Shown: positions 6,893 to 14,940 of the stretch, piece after piece | Position numbering within the stretch: the first letter of the stretch is position 1 | Layout of the letters: every line of letters begins with the position of its first letter | DNA from: an uncultured Acetatifactor sp. | GTDB lineage: Bacteria > Bacillota > Clostridia > Lachnospirales > Lachnospiraceae | Direction: 5' to 3' | DNA: 18,853 nucleotides | Assembly (NCBI GenBank): GCA_910584435.1 | Contig: CAJUAP010000003.1 | Span: 2,212-21,064, forward strand | Translations under genes and position numbers: made by a program | Notes under the pieces: generated by a model | What the model was told of the DNA's origin: nothing | The model's input: the letters and a program-made list of their open reading frames with translations, nothing else | Databases searched by the model: none

Positions 6893-8236
6893 CTATATTA
6901 TGTAGATTTCGGATATATTTGCGAAATTGCCAGAGCAGCCTTCCCTCATGACCAGTACCCAATCGTTCTGTCCACAGTATCTCCGGGGCGGCTTCAGGGT
7001 CAATTCCCCAATTCCTGACACTTCCCGGAAGAGGGAGTATACCCCACTTGCAGGATCAAACCAATAGGCATACATTCTCCTGTCCTCATATCCGGCCAGG
7101 CTGATTGTAAATTCCGCCCCCGTATAATCATAGCAGAAGATAAAGTCCGGACCTGCAAATACTGCAATGCGCTCATATTTTTCTCTCTGTCCTGACAGCA
7201 GAAGCTCTTCCGCAGCTCTCCCCTTGGTGAAATCCACACTGTTCATCAATGCAGCCAAATGCCCCATATGGCCGCTGCCCTCATGGTGCATTGCCTCCTG
7301 CCACACTTCCCTGACTCCATAGTTCCCCGGCTGCGACAAATCATGATAAAACTGCATAATGGCGTTATCTCCGTATGTATGTCCCATTGCCCCCTGGAAC
7401 ACGGACCAATAGGCATACCTTCTGACATCCCAAGCCTGCCAGTAAGGCTCCTTCGGGTCATGCAGCCCTTGCGGAATCCATTCGTAGGAGGGCTCCCCGT
7501 CAATGGTGGGCTTCCGGTTCTCCAGTTTCAGATCCCGGTCCACATACTTCCAATTATCTTCCCCGTAAAATTCCTCCCCCACATCATCCCATTGCTTCAA
7601 TACCGCCTGGTCATATCTGCGGTGGCCTGACTGAAACATGTGAAAATCCAGCCACTTCTCATCGGAAAACCAAAGAGAGGAAGAAGTCCTTCCAAAAGGA
7701 TGATACCCCACCAGCGCCTTCGGCATCTTTTCCTTCAGCCTGGTGCCGAATACACGATACAATTCCGGGTTCACATCCCCCCTGATATCACCGCCCAGAA
7801 GCCATATGATATTAGGATATCTGCCAAATCTGTCACATAGGTACGCCGCATACTTTTCCACATTCCCCAAATGCAGAATACCTGCTTTCACGATACTTCC
7901 CCAGGCAGGAAGCAGCGCCATATACATCCCCTCCGCTTCCGCCAGTCCTACAATTTCCTCACAGTGATCCCAGTATTCCTTTGCCGTCACATCGCACTTT
8001 ACCCTGGCCAGACTGCCTGCAAATTCCCCCGGCATGTTGTGAACCAAAGTTGCCTGTATCACATTAAAGCCCTTTTGCTTACGATTCTTCAGATACAGAG
8101 AAGCTTCTTCCTCCGTACACTGCTGGAAGAGCAGCCACGCCGTATCCCCCATCCAGAAAAACGGCCTTCCCCCATTTTCCAGATACCTTTGATTGCCGCT
8201 GACCTGCAGCGGACCATATTCCCAGAATTTCATCAT
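6893..8236 (-). CDS. GH140 (DUF4038) glycoside hydrolase, probable apiosidase
   Basis: A 447-aa protein. The N-terminal block GGRPFFWMGDTAWLLFQQCTEEEASLYLKNR is characteristic of DUF4038, now GH140, whose characterised members release apiose-linked side chains of rhamnogalacturonan II. It spans a TIM barrel up to about residue 340, then a C-terminal beta domain (DPASGVYSLF). Likely catalytic acids are Asp150 in WLLGGD and Glu248 in DGEPSYE, placed by family pattern rather than by structure. There is no signal peptide, so it is predicted to be cytoplasmic and to act on imported oligosaccharides. The start is the first of two ATGs at 8236, with GGAG both 3 and 8 nt upstream. It lies 121 nt after GH28 on the same strand and is probably cotranscribed with it. 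Confidence 0.85.
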   Translation of the reverse strand: MMKFWEYGPLQVSGNQRYLENGGRPFFWMGDTAWLLFQQCTEEEASLYLKNRKQKGFNVIQATLVHNMPGEFAGSLARVKCDVTAKEYWDHCEEIVGLAEAEGMYMALLPAWGSIVKAGILHLGNVEKYAAYLCDRFGRYPNIIWLLGGDIRGDVNPELYRVFGTRLKEKMPKALVGYHPFGRTSSSLWFSDEKWLDFHMFQSGHRRYDQAVLKQWDDVGEEFYGEDNWKYVDRDLKLENRKPTIDGEPSYEWIPQGLHDPKEPYWQAWDVRRYAYWSVFQGAMGHTYGDNAIMQFYHDLSQPGNYGVREVWQEAMHHEGSGHMGHLAALMNSVDFTKGRAAEELLLSGQREKYERIAVFAGPDFIFCYDYTGAEFTISLAGYEDRRMYAYWFDPASGVYSLFREVSGIGELTLKPPRRYCGQNDWVLVMREGCSGNFANISEIYII

Positions 8237-8241
8237 TTACT

Positions 8242-8343
8242 CCGCTCCATCATTACTGTCAATTTACTAACTTACCGCTCCATCACTACCGTTCGTTTCT
8301 TAATCTATCCTGCCCCATCATCACCGTCAATTTCTTAACTCCC
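8242..8343. repeat. Three degenerate 33-35-bp tandem units between GH28 and GH140
   Basis: Units start at 8242, 8275 and 8309, each opening with CC(T)GCYCCATCA and continuing with a CCGTCAATTTCTTAACT-like part. A partial fourth unit from 8344 runs into the GH28 stop codon. On the transcribed (minus) strand each unit ends GATGGAGCGG or similar, and the last of these supplies the GGAG ribosome binding region of GH140. Confidence 0.7.
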
Positions 8344-8357
8344 CCTGCTCCACCCCG

Positions 8358-9737
8358 TCATTCCCCGTTTCTGACAAATTCCACATGCTCCATTGTAATA
8401 CGCCCTGCATTGCACAATTCCGTGTCCTGCCCGCATACAATCATTGCATCCGACAGGGTAATATTGTCTATCGTATGCTGTTTCAGCCTGTCTTCAAATA
8501 AAAGCCCCTCCGCCTTCAATCCGATTTCCGCCCCCAGACAGGTAATATGTCTCATTGTAATATCTCTGAAATAAGGAATATCCTCCTCTACGATAGTTTC
8601 CGGCACTGTCTGCCGTTTCTCCTTATCCAATATATATCCCATGGAGAAAATAATCGCTTCCTTTTTTATCCCCATCATTTGGATTCTATCCAATGTAATA
8701 TCTTCTACACCCCCGCCTCTGCCATAAGCCGACTTGAAGCGGATTCCCACATCCGTCCCTAAAAAAGTGCAATCCGTGGCCTCCACATGCCTTACACCCC
8801 TGGACATTTCGCTCCCCACCACGAATCCCCCGTGTCCATGGAGCACCGTACAATTCTTTATCCTTACATACTCTGTAGGCGCTTTCGTCTTCCTTGCAAT
8901 TGCGCCCTTCCCTGCCTTCAGACAAATGGCATCATCCCCCACATCGAACCTGGAATCTGTGATTTCCACATATCGGCAGGACTCCACATCAAGACCGTCC
9001 CCGTTCTGCGCATAGTAGGGATTCACCACATTGACTCTCCTGATTGTCACATGCTCGCAGAAAAAGGGATGAATATTCCATGCCGGAGAATTCTGGGAAG
9101 TGATATCTTCTATCAGCACATGATCGCAATGATACAACCGAATCATCACAGGCCGGAAATAATCCCAATACGCTTCCGCCCCATTGATATCGCTGCTGTC
9201 CAGCCTTCCCTCGGCATTTGCCATCCACCCGTCATAGAATGTTTTTGAAGGCATCCAGATCAGGCCGCCACCTCCCTGCACCGTATATTGAGATTTCTTC
9301 ATCAATTCTTCCCACTCTTTTTTCGTCAGTTTCCCCTGCTTCACAGGCCGCCACAAATCACCGCCCCCATCTATGATACCCTTGCCCGTAATGGACACAT
9401 GGGAAGCATGATCCGCATAAATGGGTGACTTGGCGCGAATACTCGGCATACCTTCAAAATCGGACAGATACAGGGTATTTTCCTCTTTCGATTTGGAAAA
9501 TACCAGCACCGCCCCCTGTTCCAGATGCAGCTCTATATGGGACTTCAATTCTATGGGGCCGCTGCGCCAGATTCCTTCCGGCACAACGACTTTCCCGCCC
9601 CCGTCCTCATATGCGGCGTCTATGGCCCTGCGAATGGCTTCCGAATTGGATTGTATCCCTCCCGCAACAGCCCCATACTCCCTGATATCATACTCTCTCT
9701 CCTGTTTGTCCGGTAATTCCACCTGAAAATACTCCAT
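8358..9737 (-). CDS. GH28 polygalacturonase-family glycoside hydrolase
   Basis: A 459-aa right-handed beta-helix pectinase that hydrolyses galacturonic acid linkages in homogalacturonan or rhamnogalacturonan. The N-terminal signature YDIREYGAVAGGIQSNSEAI is typical. All four GH28 motifs are present: NGDGLD (Asp247), VGDDAI (Asp268, Asp269), HGHGG (His302) and RFK (Arg333, Lys335). These give inverting catalysis through the three aspartates. There is no signal peptide, so it is probably intracellular. The start is ATG at 9737, because a perfect AGGAGGT lies 6 nt upstream. A longer frame to 9839 exists but runs through the hairpin leader, and the ATG at 9743 abuts the Shine-Dalgarno sequence. 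GH140 follows. Expression is probably controlled by the structured leader at 9756-10041. The exact substrate within GH28 is not decided. Confidence 0.92.
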   Translation of the reverse strand: MEYFQVELPDKQEREYDIREYGAVAGGIQSNSEAIRRAIDAAYEDGGGKVVVPEGIWRSGPIELKSHIELHLEQGAVLVFSKSKEENTLYLSDFEGMPSIRAKSPIYADHASHVSITGKGIIDGGGDLWRPVKQGKLTKKEWEELMKKSQYTVQGGGGLIWMPSKTFYDGWMANAEGRLDSSDINGAEAYWDYFRPVMIRLYHCDHVLIEDITSQNSPAWNIHPFFCEHVTIRRVNVVNPYYAQNGDGLDVESCRYVEITDSRFDVGDDAICLKAGKGAIARKTKAPTEYVRIKNCTVLHGHGGFVVGSEMSRGVRHVEATDCTFLGTDVGIRFKSAYGRGGGVEDITLDRIQMMGIKKEAIIFSMGYILDKEKRQTVPETIVEEDIPYFRDITMRHITCLGAEIGLKAEGLLFEDRLKQHTIDNITLSDAMIVCGQDTELCNAGRITMEHVEFVRNGE

Positions 9738-9755
9738 TTCCATACCTCCTATTCC

Positions 9756-9876
9756 AGTTCCGTCTCTCCACTCCGCTGCCCTAACTAGGGAAGGAGATTT
9801 CATCTGCAAAGAGCGCAGCTGAAATTTCCTTCCGGGCACCTCCGTTCCGAGACTGTTTTTAAATAACCTCTTGACC
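9756..9876 (-). promoter_or_regulatory. Leader element copy A, directly before the GH28 ribosome binding site
   Basis: In the transcript sense, copy A opens with GTCAAGAGGTTATTTAAAAA, then CAGTCTCGGAACGGAGG. An extra hairpin (9793-9829) follows, then the short hairpin CCCTA-GT-TAGGG, and it closes with GGAGTGGAGAGACGGAACT ten nt before AGGAGG. Copies B (9879-9951) and C (18795-18853) share the closing block and the short hairpin. No known riboswitch class was recognised. Confidence 0.75.
9793..9829 (-). other. 37-nt hairpin inside leader copy A
   Basis: In the transcript sense GGA-ATTTCA-CTGC pairs with GCAG-TGAAAT-TCC, with two single mismatches and a 7-nt loop GCTCTTT, about 13 base pairs in all. 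No U-run follows, so it is not a terminator. Copy B lacks it, and copy C retains its 3' arm (GCAGAAGAAACTTC) at the window edge. Confidence 0.75.
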
Positions 9877-9878
9877 AG

Positions 9879-9951
9879 AGTTCCGTCTCTTCACTTCAGC
9901 CCCCTTGTAAGGGGGCTTCCGTTTCGGGACTGTTTTAAATTTCCTCTTGAC
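9879..9951 (-). promoter_or_regulatory. Leader element copy B, tandem to copy A
   Basis: Sense strand: GTCAAGAGGAAATTTAAAAC, then AGTCCCGAAACGGA. The perfect 9-bp hairpin AGCCCCCTT-AC-AAGGGGGCT (9898-9917) follows, then GAAGTGAAGAGACGGAACT. It aligns end to end with copy A except for A's extra hairpin. Only 2 nt separate the copies, so this is a tandem duplication of a roughly 75-nt unit. Confidence 0.75.
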
Positions 9952-9960
9952 ATTTCTGAG

Positions 9961-10041
9961 CCGGACTTGTGCAGTTTTCATCCATCCGCCCGACAATAAA
10001 CCTGTCCTGCATATTCGTTCCGGCGCTGTCCGGATGGATGA
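9961..10041 (-). other. Inverted repeats with alternative pairings in the GH28 leader
   Basis: TCATCCATCCG (9978-9988) and CGGATGGATGA (10031-10041) are a perfect 11-bp inverted repeat. CCGGAC (9961-9966) is complementary to GTCCGG (10028-10033), which overlaps the right arm, so the two stems cannot form at once. The region lies between the predicted GH28 start (about 10078) and copy B, inside the transcribed leader. A switching role is inference. Confidence 0.55.
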
Positions 10042-10084
10042 TGACACTCTGTCCGCTCCCGGCTGACAAAACCCTTATAATTCT

Positions 10085-10113
10085 ATTGTACTATACTTTT
10101 CCTCTTTCTGCAA
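10085..10113 (-). promoter_or_regulatory. Sigma-A promoter of GH28-GH140
   Basis: Minus strand -35 TTGCAG (10108-10113), 17-bp spacer, -10 TACAAT (10085-10090). The predicted start near 10078 gives a leader of about 340 nt before the GH28 ATG. No good CcpA cre site was seen around it. Confidence 0.6.
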
Positions 10114-10132
10114 AAATAACACAAAAAAACTA

Positions 10133-10161
10133 TTGCAAATTTTCACAAAAAGCAGTTAAAT
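10133..10161 (+). promoter_or_regulatory. Promoter of asnA
   Basis: -35 TTGCAA (10133-10138), 17-bp spacer, -10 TTAAAT (10156-10161); each hexamer matches consensus at four of six positions. Its -35 is 19 bp from the divergent GH28 -35, so the two promoters stand back to back. Confidence 0.5.
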
Positions 10162-10171
10162 AAAAAAGTAG

Positions 10172-10205
10172 ATATTCAATGCTAAAAAGCCCCATGGCTG
10201 AATAT
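10172..10205 (+). other. Hairpin in the asnA 5' leader
   Basis: ATATTCA (10172-10178) pairs with TGAATAT (10199-10205), and AGCC-CCAT-GGCT (10188-10199) forms a competing or inner stem. It would begin a few nt after the predicted start site. No T-box signature (GGTGGTACCGCG-like) is present. It may protect the 5' end of the mRNA. Confidence 0.45.
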
Positions 10206-10255
10206 TGATGAAAAGAATCCATACAAAGAATCAATAAAAGGAAAGCAGGAACATT

Positions 10256-11266
10256 ATGACAAACATCTCATTACCAAAAAACTACCATTCCGAACTGAAT
10301 CTATATGAGACCCAGATTGCCATTAAAAGGGTGAAGGATTTCTTCCAGACACTATTGGCCGAGCGGCTGCACCTTCTGCGCGTATCCGCCCCTCTTGTAG
10401 TGGATCCTAAATCCGGCATGAACGACAACTTAAACGGCGTGGAGCGTCCCGTATCTTTTGACATCAAATGCCAGGACGGCCGGGACGCCGAAATCGTTCA
10501 ATCCCTGGCAAAATGGAAACGTTATGCACTGAAAAAATACGGTTTTTCCGTCAATGAAGGGCTCTACACGGATATGAGCGCCATCCGGAGGGATGAGGAA
10601 GTGGACAATATCCATTCCATCTATGTGGACCAGTGGGATTGGGAGAAAATCATATCCAAAGAAAACCGAAATCTGGATACGCTGAAGGAAACCGTGCGCA
10701 CTGTATACAAAGTGCTTCGCAAAACCGAGAAATACATGTCCATACACTATGATTATATTGAAGAGATACTGCCCCACGACATTTTCTTCATTACCACCGG
10801 GGAATTAGAAGAGATGTTCCCCGATTACACGCCGAAGGAACGGGAATACTACATAGCCAAAGCAAAGGGTGCCGTCTGTATTATGCAGATCGGCGGTGCA
10901 CTGGGAAACGGCAAGCCTCATGACGGCCGGGCACCGGACTATGACGACTGGGCACTGAATGCGGATATTATTGTATACTATCCGGTTCTGGACATTGCCC
11001 TGGAACTGTCCAGTATGGGAATTCGTGTAGACAGGGAATCCCTGCTCCGCCAGTTAGACGAAGCCGGCTGTCCGGAAAGAGCACAGCTTCCCTTCCACCA
11101 GGCAGTACTTCAGGAGGAAGTGCCCTTCACCATCGGCGGCGGCATCGGCCAATCCCGTATCTGCATGTTCTTCCTGCGCAAAGCGCATATCGGAGAAGTA
11201 CAGTGCTCCCTGTGGCCTGCAGAGCTAATGCAGGAAGCCGTGCAGAAAGGGCTGCAGCTCCTGTAA
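10256..11266 (+). CDS. asnA: Aspartate-ammonia ligase (asparagine synthetase A)
   Basis: A 336-aa cytoplasmic enzyme that makes L-asparagine from aspartate, ammonia and ATP, with AMP and pyrophosphate as products. It has a class II aminoacyl-tRNA-synthetase-like fold. Family motifs are clear: SGMNDNLNGVERPVSFD (53-69), TDMSAIRRDE (105-114), DQWDWEKII (125-133), and the motif-3-like GGGIGQSRICM (294-304). The length matches the usual 330-340 aa. The start ATG at 10256 has AGGA about 6 nt upstream. It stands alone on the plus strand, divergent from GH28, and ends at a strong terminator shared with the convergent kinase gene. Confidence 0.97.
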   Translation: MTNISLPKNYHSELNLYETQIAIKRVKDFFQTLLAERLHLLRVSAPLVVDPKSGMNDNLNGVERPVSFDIKCQDGRDAEIVQSLAKWKRYALKKYGFSVNEGLYTDMSAIRRDEEVDNIHSIYVDQWDWEKIISKENRNLDTLKETVRTVYKVLRKTEKYMSIHYDYIEEILPHDIFFITTGELEEMFPDYTPKEREYYIAKAKGAVCIMQIGGALGNGKPHDGRAPDYDDWALNADIIVYYPVLDIALELSSMGIRVDRESLLRQLDEAGCPERAQLPFHQAVLQEEVPFTIGGGIGQSRICMFFLRKAHIGEVQCSLWPAELMQEAVQKGLQLL

Positions 11267-11362
11267 ATACCTGGCTTTCACAGAATACAACAGGGAATAC
11301 AGGCCGGAGATTCGCTGGAAAATCCTTACATCCGCCACGGTTCAACGGACTGTCCATAACCT

Positions 11363-11407
11363 AAAATACGGCATGGCGCTTATCAGGCACCATGCCGTAC
11401 ATTATTA
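11363..11407. terminator. Bidirectional terminator between asnA and the sensor kinase gene
   Basis: TACGGCATGG (11367-11376) pairs perfectly with CCATGCCGTA (11390-11399), with an inner GC/GC pair and a 7-nt loop. On the minus strand TTTT follows; on the plus strand the tail CATTATTAT is T-rich but interrupted. It serves two convergent genes. Confidence 0.85.
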
Positions 11408-11424
11408 TAAAATCTACTATGCTC

Positions 11425-14400
11425 TTATTTCACAAACTGCGCCAGCACATTGATAAACACTTCCACATCAATGGGCTTTGCCAGATGGGCGTTCATACCA
11501 TTCTTAAGCGCCGCTTCTTTATCCTCCTCCAATGCATTGGCCGTCATGGCAATAATGGGCAGTGTCCTGACATCCTTCCTGGGAAGGTTCCTGATCGTCC
11601 TTGTTGCCTCATAGCCATTCATAATGGGCATCTGTACATCCATAAGTATGGCGTCATAATAGTATTCCTCCGCCTCCCTCACCATTGCCACCGCATCTGT
11701 TCCGTCCGGCGCAGATTCCACCATGAATCCAGCTTCTGTCAATATCACTTCCGCAATCTCACGGTTTAATTCAATATCCTCCACCAGCAGAATGCGCTTA
11801 CCCTTAAAATCGGCCAAAGTCCATGCGGCGGCCGCCTCTTCTTTTTCCAGCATATTATTTGCCGCGAGCAGAGCTGCCTTTAAGTCAGACATAAAGAGCG
11901 GTTTAGCACAAAACGCCGTAATCCCTGCTTCCTTTGCCTCTTCCTCAATGTCCGACCAATCATAGGCTGTCAAAATAATAATCGGCGCCTCATTTCCAAC
12001 CGCACTGCGTATCCTTCTCGCCGTCTCGATCCCACTGGTCTCCGGCATCTGCCAGTCAATGATATAAGTATGGTAAGAATCTCCCTCTTCATAGGCTGCT
12101 TTTGCCCTGTATGCTGCCTCTCTGCCGGATGTCGTCCACTCGGAACGCATGCCAATCTGTTTCAACATCTTACTCACACTGTCGCACACATTAAAATCAT
12201 CATCCACCACCAGCGCACGCAGACCGTTTAATTCCTCAATCTGTGCCGCATTCTTCTCCACATCCTGCAGCTTCAGGGTAACTTCCACCGTAAATGTACT
12301 GCCTTTGCCCACCTCACTCTCCACACTGATGGTACCATTCATCATCTCCACAATGTTCCTCGTGATTGCCATTCCCAGCCCTGTTCCCTGAATGCCGGAC
12401 TGCGTTACCGTATTCTCCCGTTCAAAAGGCTCGAAAATATGCTTCACAAATTCCTTGGACATCCCGATTCCGGTGTCCTTAATAATAAAAATATAATCCC
12501 CGTATCCATGCCGGAATGTAGTTTTCTGCATTATCCGGAAAGAAACCATCCCACCGGCCGGTGTATATTTGACCGCATTACTCAACAGATTAATAAATAC
12601 CTGATTCAGCTTCAGTGAATCCGCTATCACATCTTCATTGGCCACCTCAAAAGTGTCAATGAACAAATCAAGCTGCTTTGCCTTCACCTGAGGCTGTATA
12701 ATATTCACCAGATTATGCATCAGCTCTGAAATATTGCATTCCTGTTCCTTGATCTGCACCTTCCCGCTTTCAATCCGGCTCATATCCAAGATATCATTAA
12801 TCAGACTAAGCAGATGATTGCTGGAGGAAAGCACCTTCTGCAGACAGTCCCTGACCTGATCTTTATTGTCAATATGGCTGACCGCAATGGTCGTAAACCC
12901 GATAATGGCATTCATAGGTGTCCGTATGTCATGAGACATATTGGACAGGAACGTGGTCTTGGCTCTGTTTGCATGCTGTGCCTGCATCAATGCATCCTGC
13001 AGCGCCTGGGTCTGTTCCTTCTGCTTCAATACTTGGCTGGTAATCTCCTTGGACACCACCATCACCATAATCTCACCTGTGTCATCATCCGTTGTCATAA
13101 TAAACGATTGGCGCACACAGATTTTATCCTCCTGGGAAAAGCCGCACCAATAATCAATGGTCACTTCTGCCTCTCCACGCCGGAAACGTTCTTTCAAGTA
13201 CTCCAGATTAATCACATCGGAATATTCCTCTATGGATTCTGCCGAAACAAACTTCTTCCATCTCTCCAGACATTCGGACGCCTTACACGGCGCTTCCAGT
13301 CCCAACAGCTCCAGCAGGGATTTCTGCCTTTCTCCGCCTGTCAGCATCACATCCTGTTCAATCAAATCCTGTGTCAGATTAAACTCAAAATTACACACTG
13401 CTCCTGAAGCAATGGCAATCCGATACTGCCTTTCCTTACGATTGGCGTGGGCCATCTCTGTCTGAATATGCAGCTCCTTTTCTTTGATTTCCGTAATATC
13501 CTGCCTGATAAACAGCACCTTTGCCGCCTTGCCGTCCTTTCGTTCCAGACAGATAAAATTCGCATGCTCCCATTCTGTTTTGCCGCCCGCGGACACACGG
13601 CATTCAAACCGCAGGTCATCCTGATCCGCCAATGCTTCCATAAGCGAAGTCCCGGCAATGCGGCCGGCAAATTCTTCCCTTTCTCCTTCCCCTGCAAGAC
13701 GGGCAGTCAGCCGCTGCGCCAGCTCCTTGTAATTACCGCTTGTGGGACAGTTGCTGTCTTCCGGCCTTGTCCCAGCCAGATATTGATAAGTGCCAGCCTC
13801 CAGATCTATCATAACAAAGCGCGAAAACAATGTATTCACGCCGTTGATAATATACCCCATCTCTCTGTTTTCCTGCTCCAGCAGTTTCTTTTCCCGCCTC
13901 GCCCGGATAATCAATGTAATCACATAAATGCAGAACAGACCAATCATCATTGCTTCTAACTGGAACCCCACACTGTTCTCCACCCGGATCATAGCCTGGG
14001 TCACATTCTTCGGAAATGTCTGCACCAGGAAAAATCCGTTCTCCGGCAGATACATAACACAGATATTATCCGTTTTACTGTCGGCATCACATATAAACGC
14101 ACCTCTCCCATTGCTGTCAAAAATATCATTTACATTACTGGCTGTTTTATCATCTATCGTGTCAGACTCTGTCAATATATCAACAATACTTCTGTCAGAA
14201 CTGTCCATGTCAGAACTTGCAATCACCCTTTTATCCGGCATGCATAAAAATACATCCGCAGGCTCCCCAAAATAAGTGGTAAACAGCATTTCCTGCAGGT
14301 ACTCTTCCGCCAGATATGCCCCCCGGAGCACACCGACAATTTCTCCTTTGTAATACACCGGCGCGTAAAAATTTGCCATGGTTTCATCAAAAAAGTTGGA

Positions 14401-14820
14401 GTCAAATACAATTTCAATGCCGCTCTCTCCGGCAATGCCGCTGAGATAGAATTCCCTCCTGGTGACATCGGCAATCCGCCCGTCCGAAGCATAGTCCGTA
14501 CCATTGATATCCGTATAAATCACAGCATCAAAGGAAGAGTGGGCCTCTATTTCCTTCAGCATCTGTGCGGTAACTACCGGCTCACTTAAGCTTTCTCCCA
14601 GAAAATAAGTATATGTATTAATCAGATTCAATGCATTGCTTAACTCATCATCTATCTGCGTTGCCTTTAAGTGCGCCGAATCCGCCGCATAATTTTTATT
14701 CCTTTCCTCCATCCGTTTGCTGTTCTGGGTGGCATACCAATGAAATAACATGATAATCGCCGCCAGAAGAAGCAATACATAGCCCACTTTCTGCAGTGTT
14801 TTTTTTCTTCCCTTCATCAT
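11425..14820 (-). CDS. Membrane hybrid sensor histidine kinase with two receiver domains
   Basis: A 1131-aa protein (numbering here counts from the TTG one codon earlier). It has a TM helix at 14-29, an extracellular Cache-like sensor at about 35-280, a second TM helix at 288-306, and PAS-like regions around 320-600. The histidine kinase core has HisKA MSHDIRTPMNAIIGF (His631), N box LLSNAVKY (Asn749), DTGIGM (783-788) and GTGLGM (813-818). Receiver 1 (about 868-985) has Asp923 and Lys974; receiver 2 (about 1009-1130) has Asp1062 and Lys1116. No HPt or DNA-binding domain is present, so signal output must use another protein. The ATG at 14820 is preferred: AGGAGG lies 6 nt upstream, against 3 nt for TTG 14823. 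It has its own promoter downstream of the membrane-protein gene. The ligand is unknown. Confidence 0.93.
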   Translation of the reverse strand: MMKGRKKTLQKVGYVLLLLAAIIMLFHWYATQNSKRMEERNKNYAADSAHLKATQIDDELSNALNLINTYTYFLGESLSEPVVTAQMLKEIEAHSSFDAVIYTDINGTDYASDGRIADVTRREFYLSGIAGESGIEIVFDSNFFDETMANFYAPVYYKGEIVGVLRGAYLAEEYLQEMLFTTYFGEPADVFLCMPDKRVIASSDMDSSDRSIVDILTESDTIDDKTASNVNDIFDSNGRGAFICDADSKTDNICVMYLPENGFFLVQTFPKNVTQAMIRVENSVGFQLEAMMIGLFCIYVITLIIRARREKKLLEQENREMGYIINGVNTLFSRFVMIDLEAGTYQYLAGTRPEDSNCPTSGNYKELAQRLTARLAGEGEREEFAGRIAGTSLMEALADQDDLRFECRVSAGGKTEWEHANFICLERKDGKAAKVLFIRQDITEIKEKELHIQTEMAHANRKERQYRIAIASGAVCNFEFNLTQDLIEQDVMLTGGERQKSLLELLGLEAPCKASECLERWKKFVSAESIEEYSDVINLEYLKERFRRGEAEVTIDYWCGFSQEDKICVRQSFIMTTDDDTGEIMVMVVSKEITSQVLKQKEQTQALQDALMQAQHANRAKTTFLSNMSHDIRTPMNAIIGFTTIAVSHIDNKDQVRDCLQKVLSSSNHLLSLINDILDMSRIESGKVQIKEQECNISELMHNLVNIIQPQVKAKQLDLFIDTFEVANEDVIADSLKLNQVFINLLSNAVKYTPAGGMVSFRIMQKTTFRHGYGDYIFIIKDTGIGMSKEFVKHIFEPFERENTVTQSGIQGTGLGMAITRNIVEMMNGTISVESEVGKGSTFTVEVTLKLQDVEKNAAQIEELNGLRALVVDDDFNVCDSVSKMLKQIGMRSEWTTSGREAAYRAKAAYEEGDSYHTYIIDWQMPETSGIETARRIRSAVGNEAPIIILTAYDWSDIEEEAKEAGITAFCAKPLFMSDLKAALLAANNMLEKEEAAAAWTLADFKGKRILLVEDIELNREIAEVILTEAGFMVESAPDGTDAVAMVREAEEYYYDAILMDVQMPIMNGYEATRTIRNLPRKDVRTLPIIAMTANALEEDKEAALKNGMNAHLAKPIDVEVFINVLAQFVK

Positions 14821-14867
14821 CAATTGCCTCCTGTTCCGGTTCCCACATGCTCCCTTCCGTTTAAAAC

Positions 14868-14896
14868 ATTATACTATTTATTGTTCCACAAATCAA
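14868..14896 (-). promoter_or_regulatory. Sigma-A promoter of the sensor kinase gene
   Basis: Minus strand -35 TTGATT (14891-14896), 17-bp spacer, consensus -10 TATAAT (14868-14873). The start is predicted near 14861, giving a leader of about 40 nt. Confidence 0.8.
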
Positions 14897-14913
14897 TGCC
14901 GGTATAACCATTG

Positions 14914-14940
14914 GAATAAAAAAGGTTATCGTTCAATCCT
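14914..14940 (-). terminator. Possible weak terminator after the membrane-protein gene
   Basis: Directly after the stop codon the minus strand can pair AAAGG with CCTTT, and the second arm runs into TTTTTTATT. The stem is short and AT-rich. Together with the promoter at 14868-14896 it suggests that the kinase forms a separate transcription unit. Confidence 0.4.

Noticed and set aside
9738..9839. 34-codon N-terminal extension of GH28
   Set aside because: It would be translated through the conserved hairpin element. The perfect AGGAGGT places the start at 9737, and the extension has no GH28-like sequence.
9898..9917. Perfect GC hairpin in leader copy B as an intrinsic terminator
   Set aside because: No T-run follows on either strand, and it recurs at the same place in a conserved element.
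10162..10255. T-box riboswitch before asnA
   Set aside because: The leader is under 100 nt and lacks the conserved T-box sequence and an antiterminator/terminator pair.
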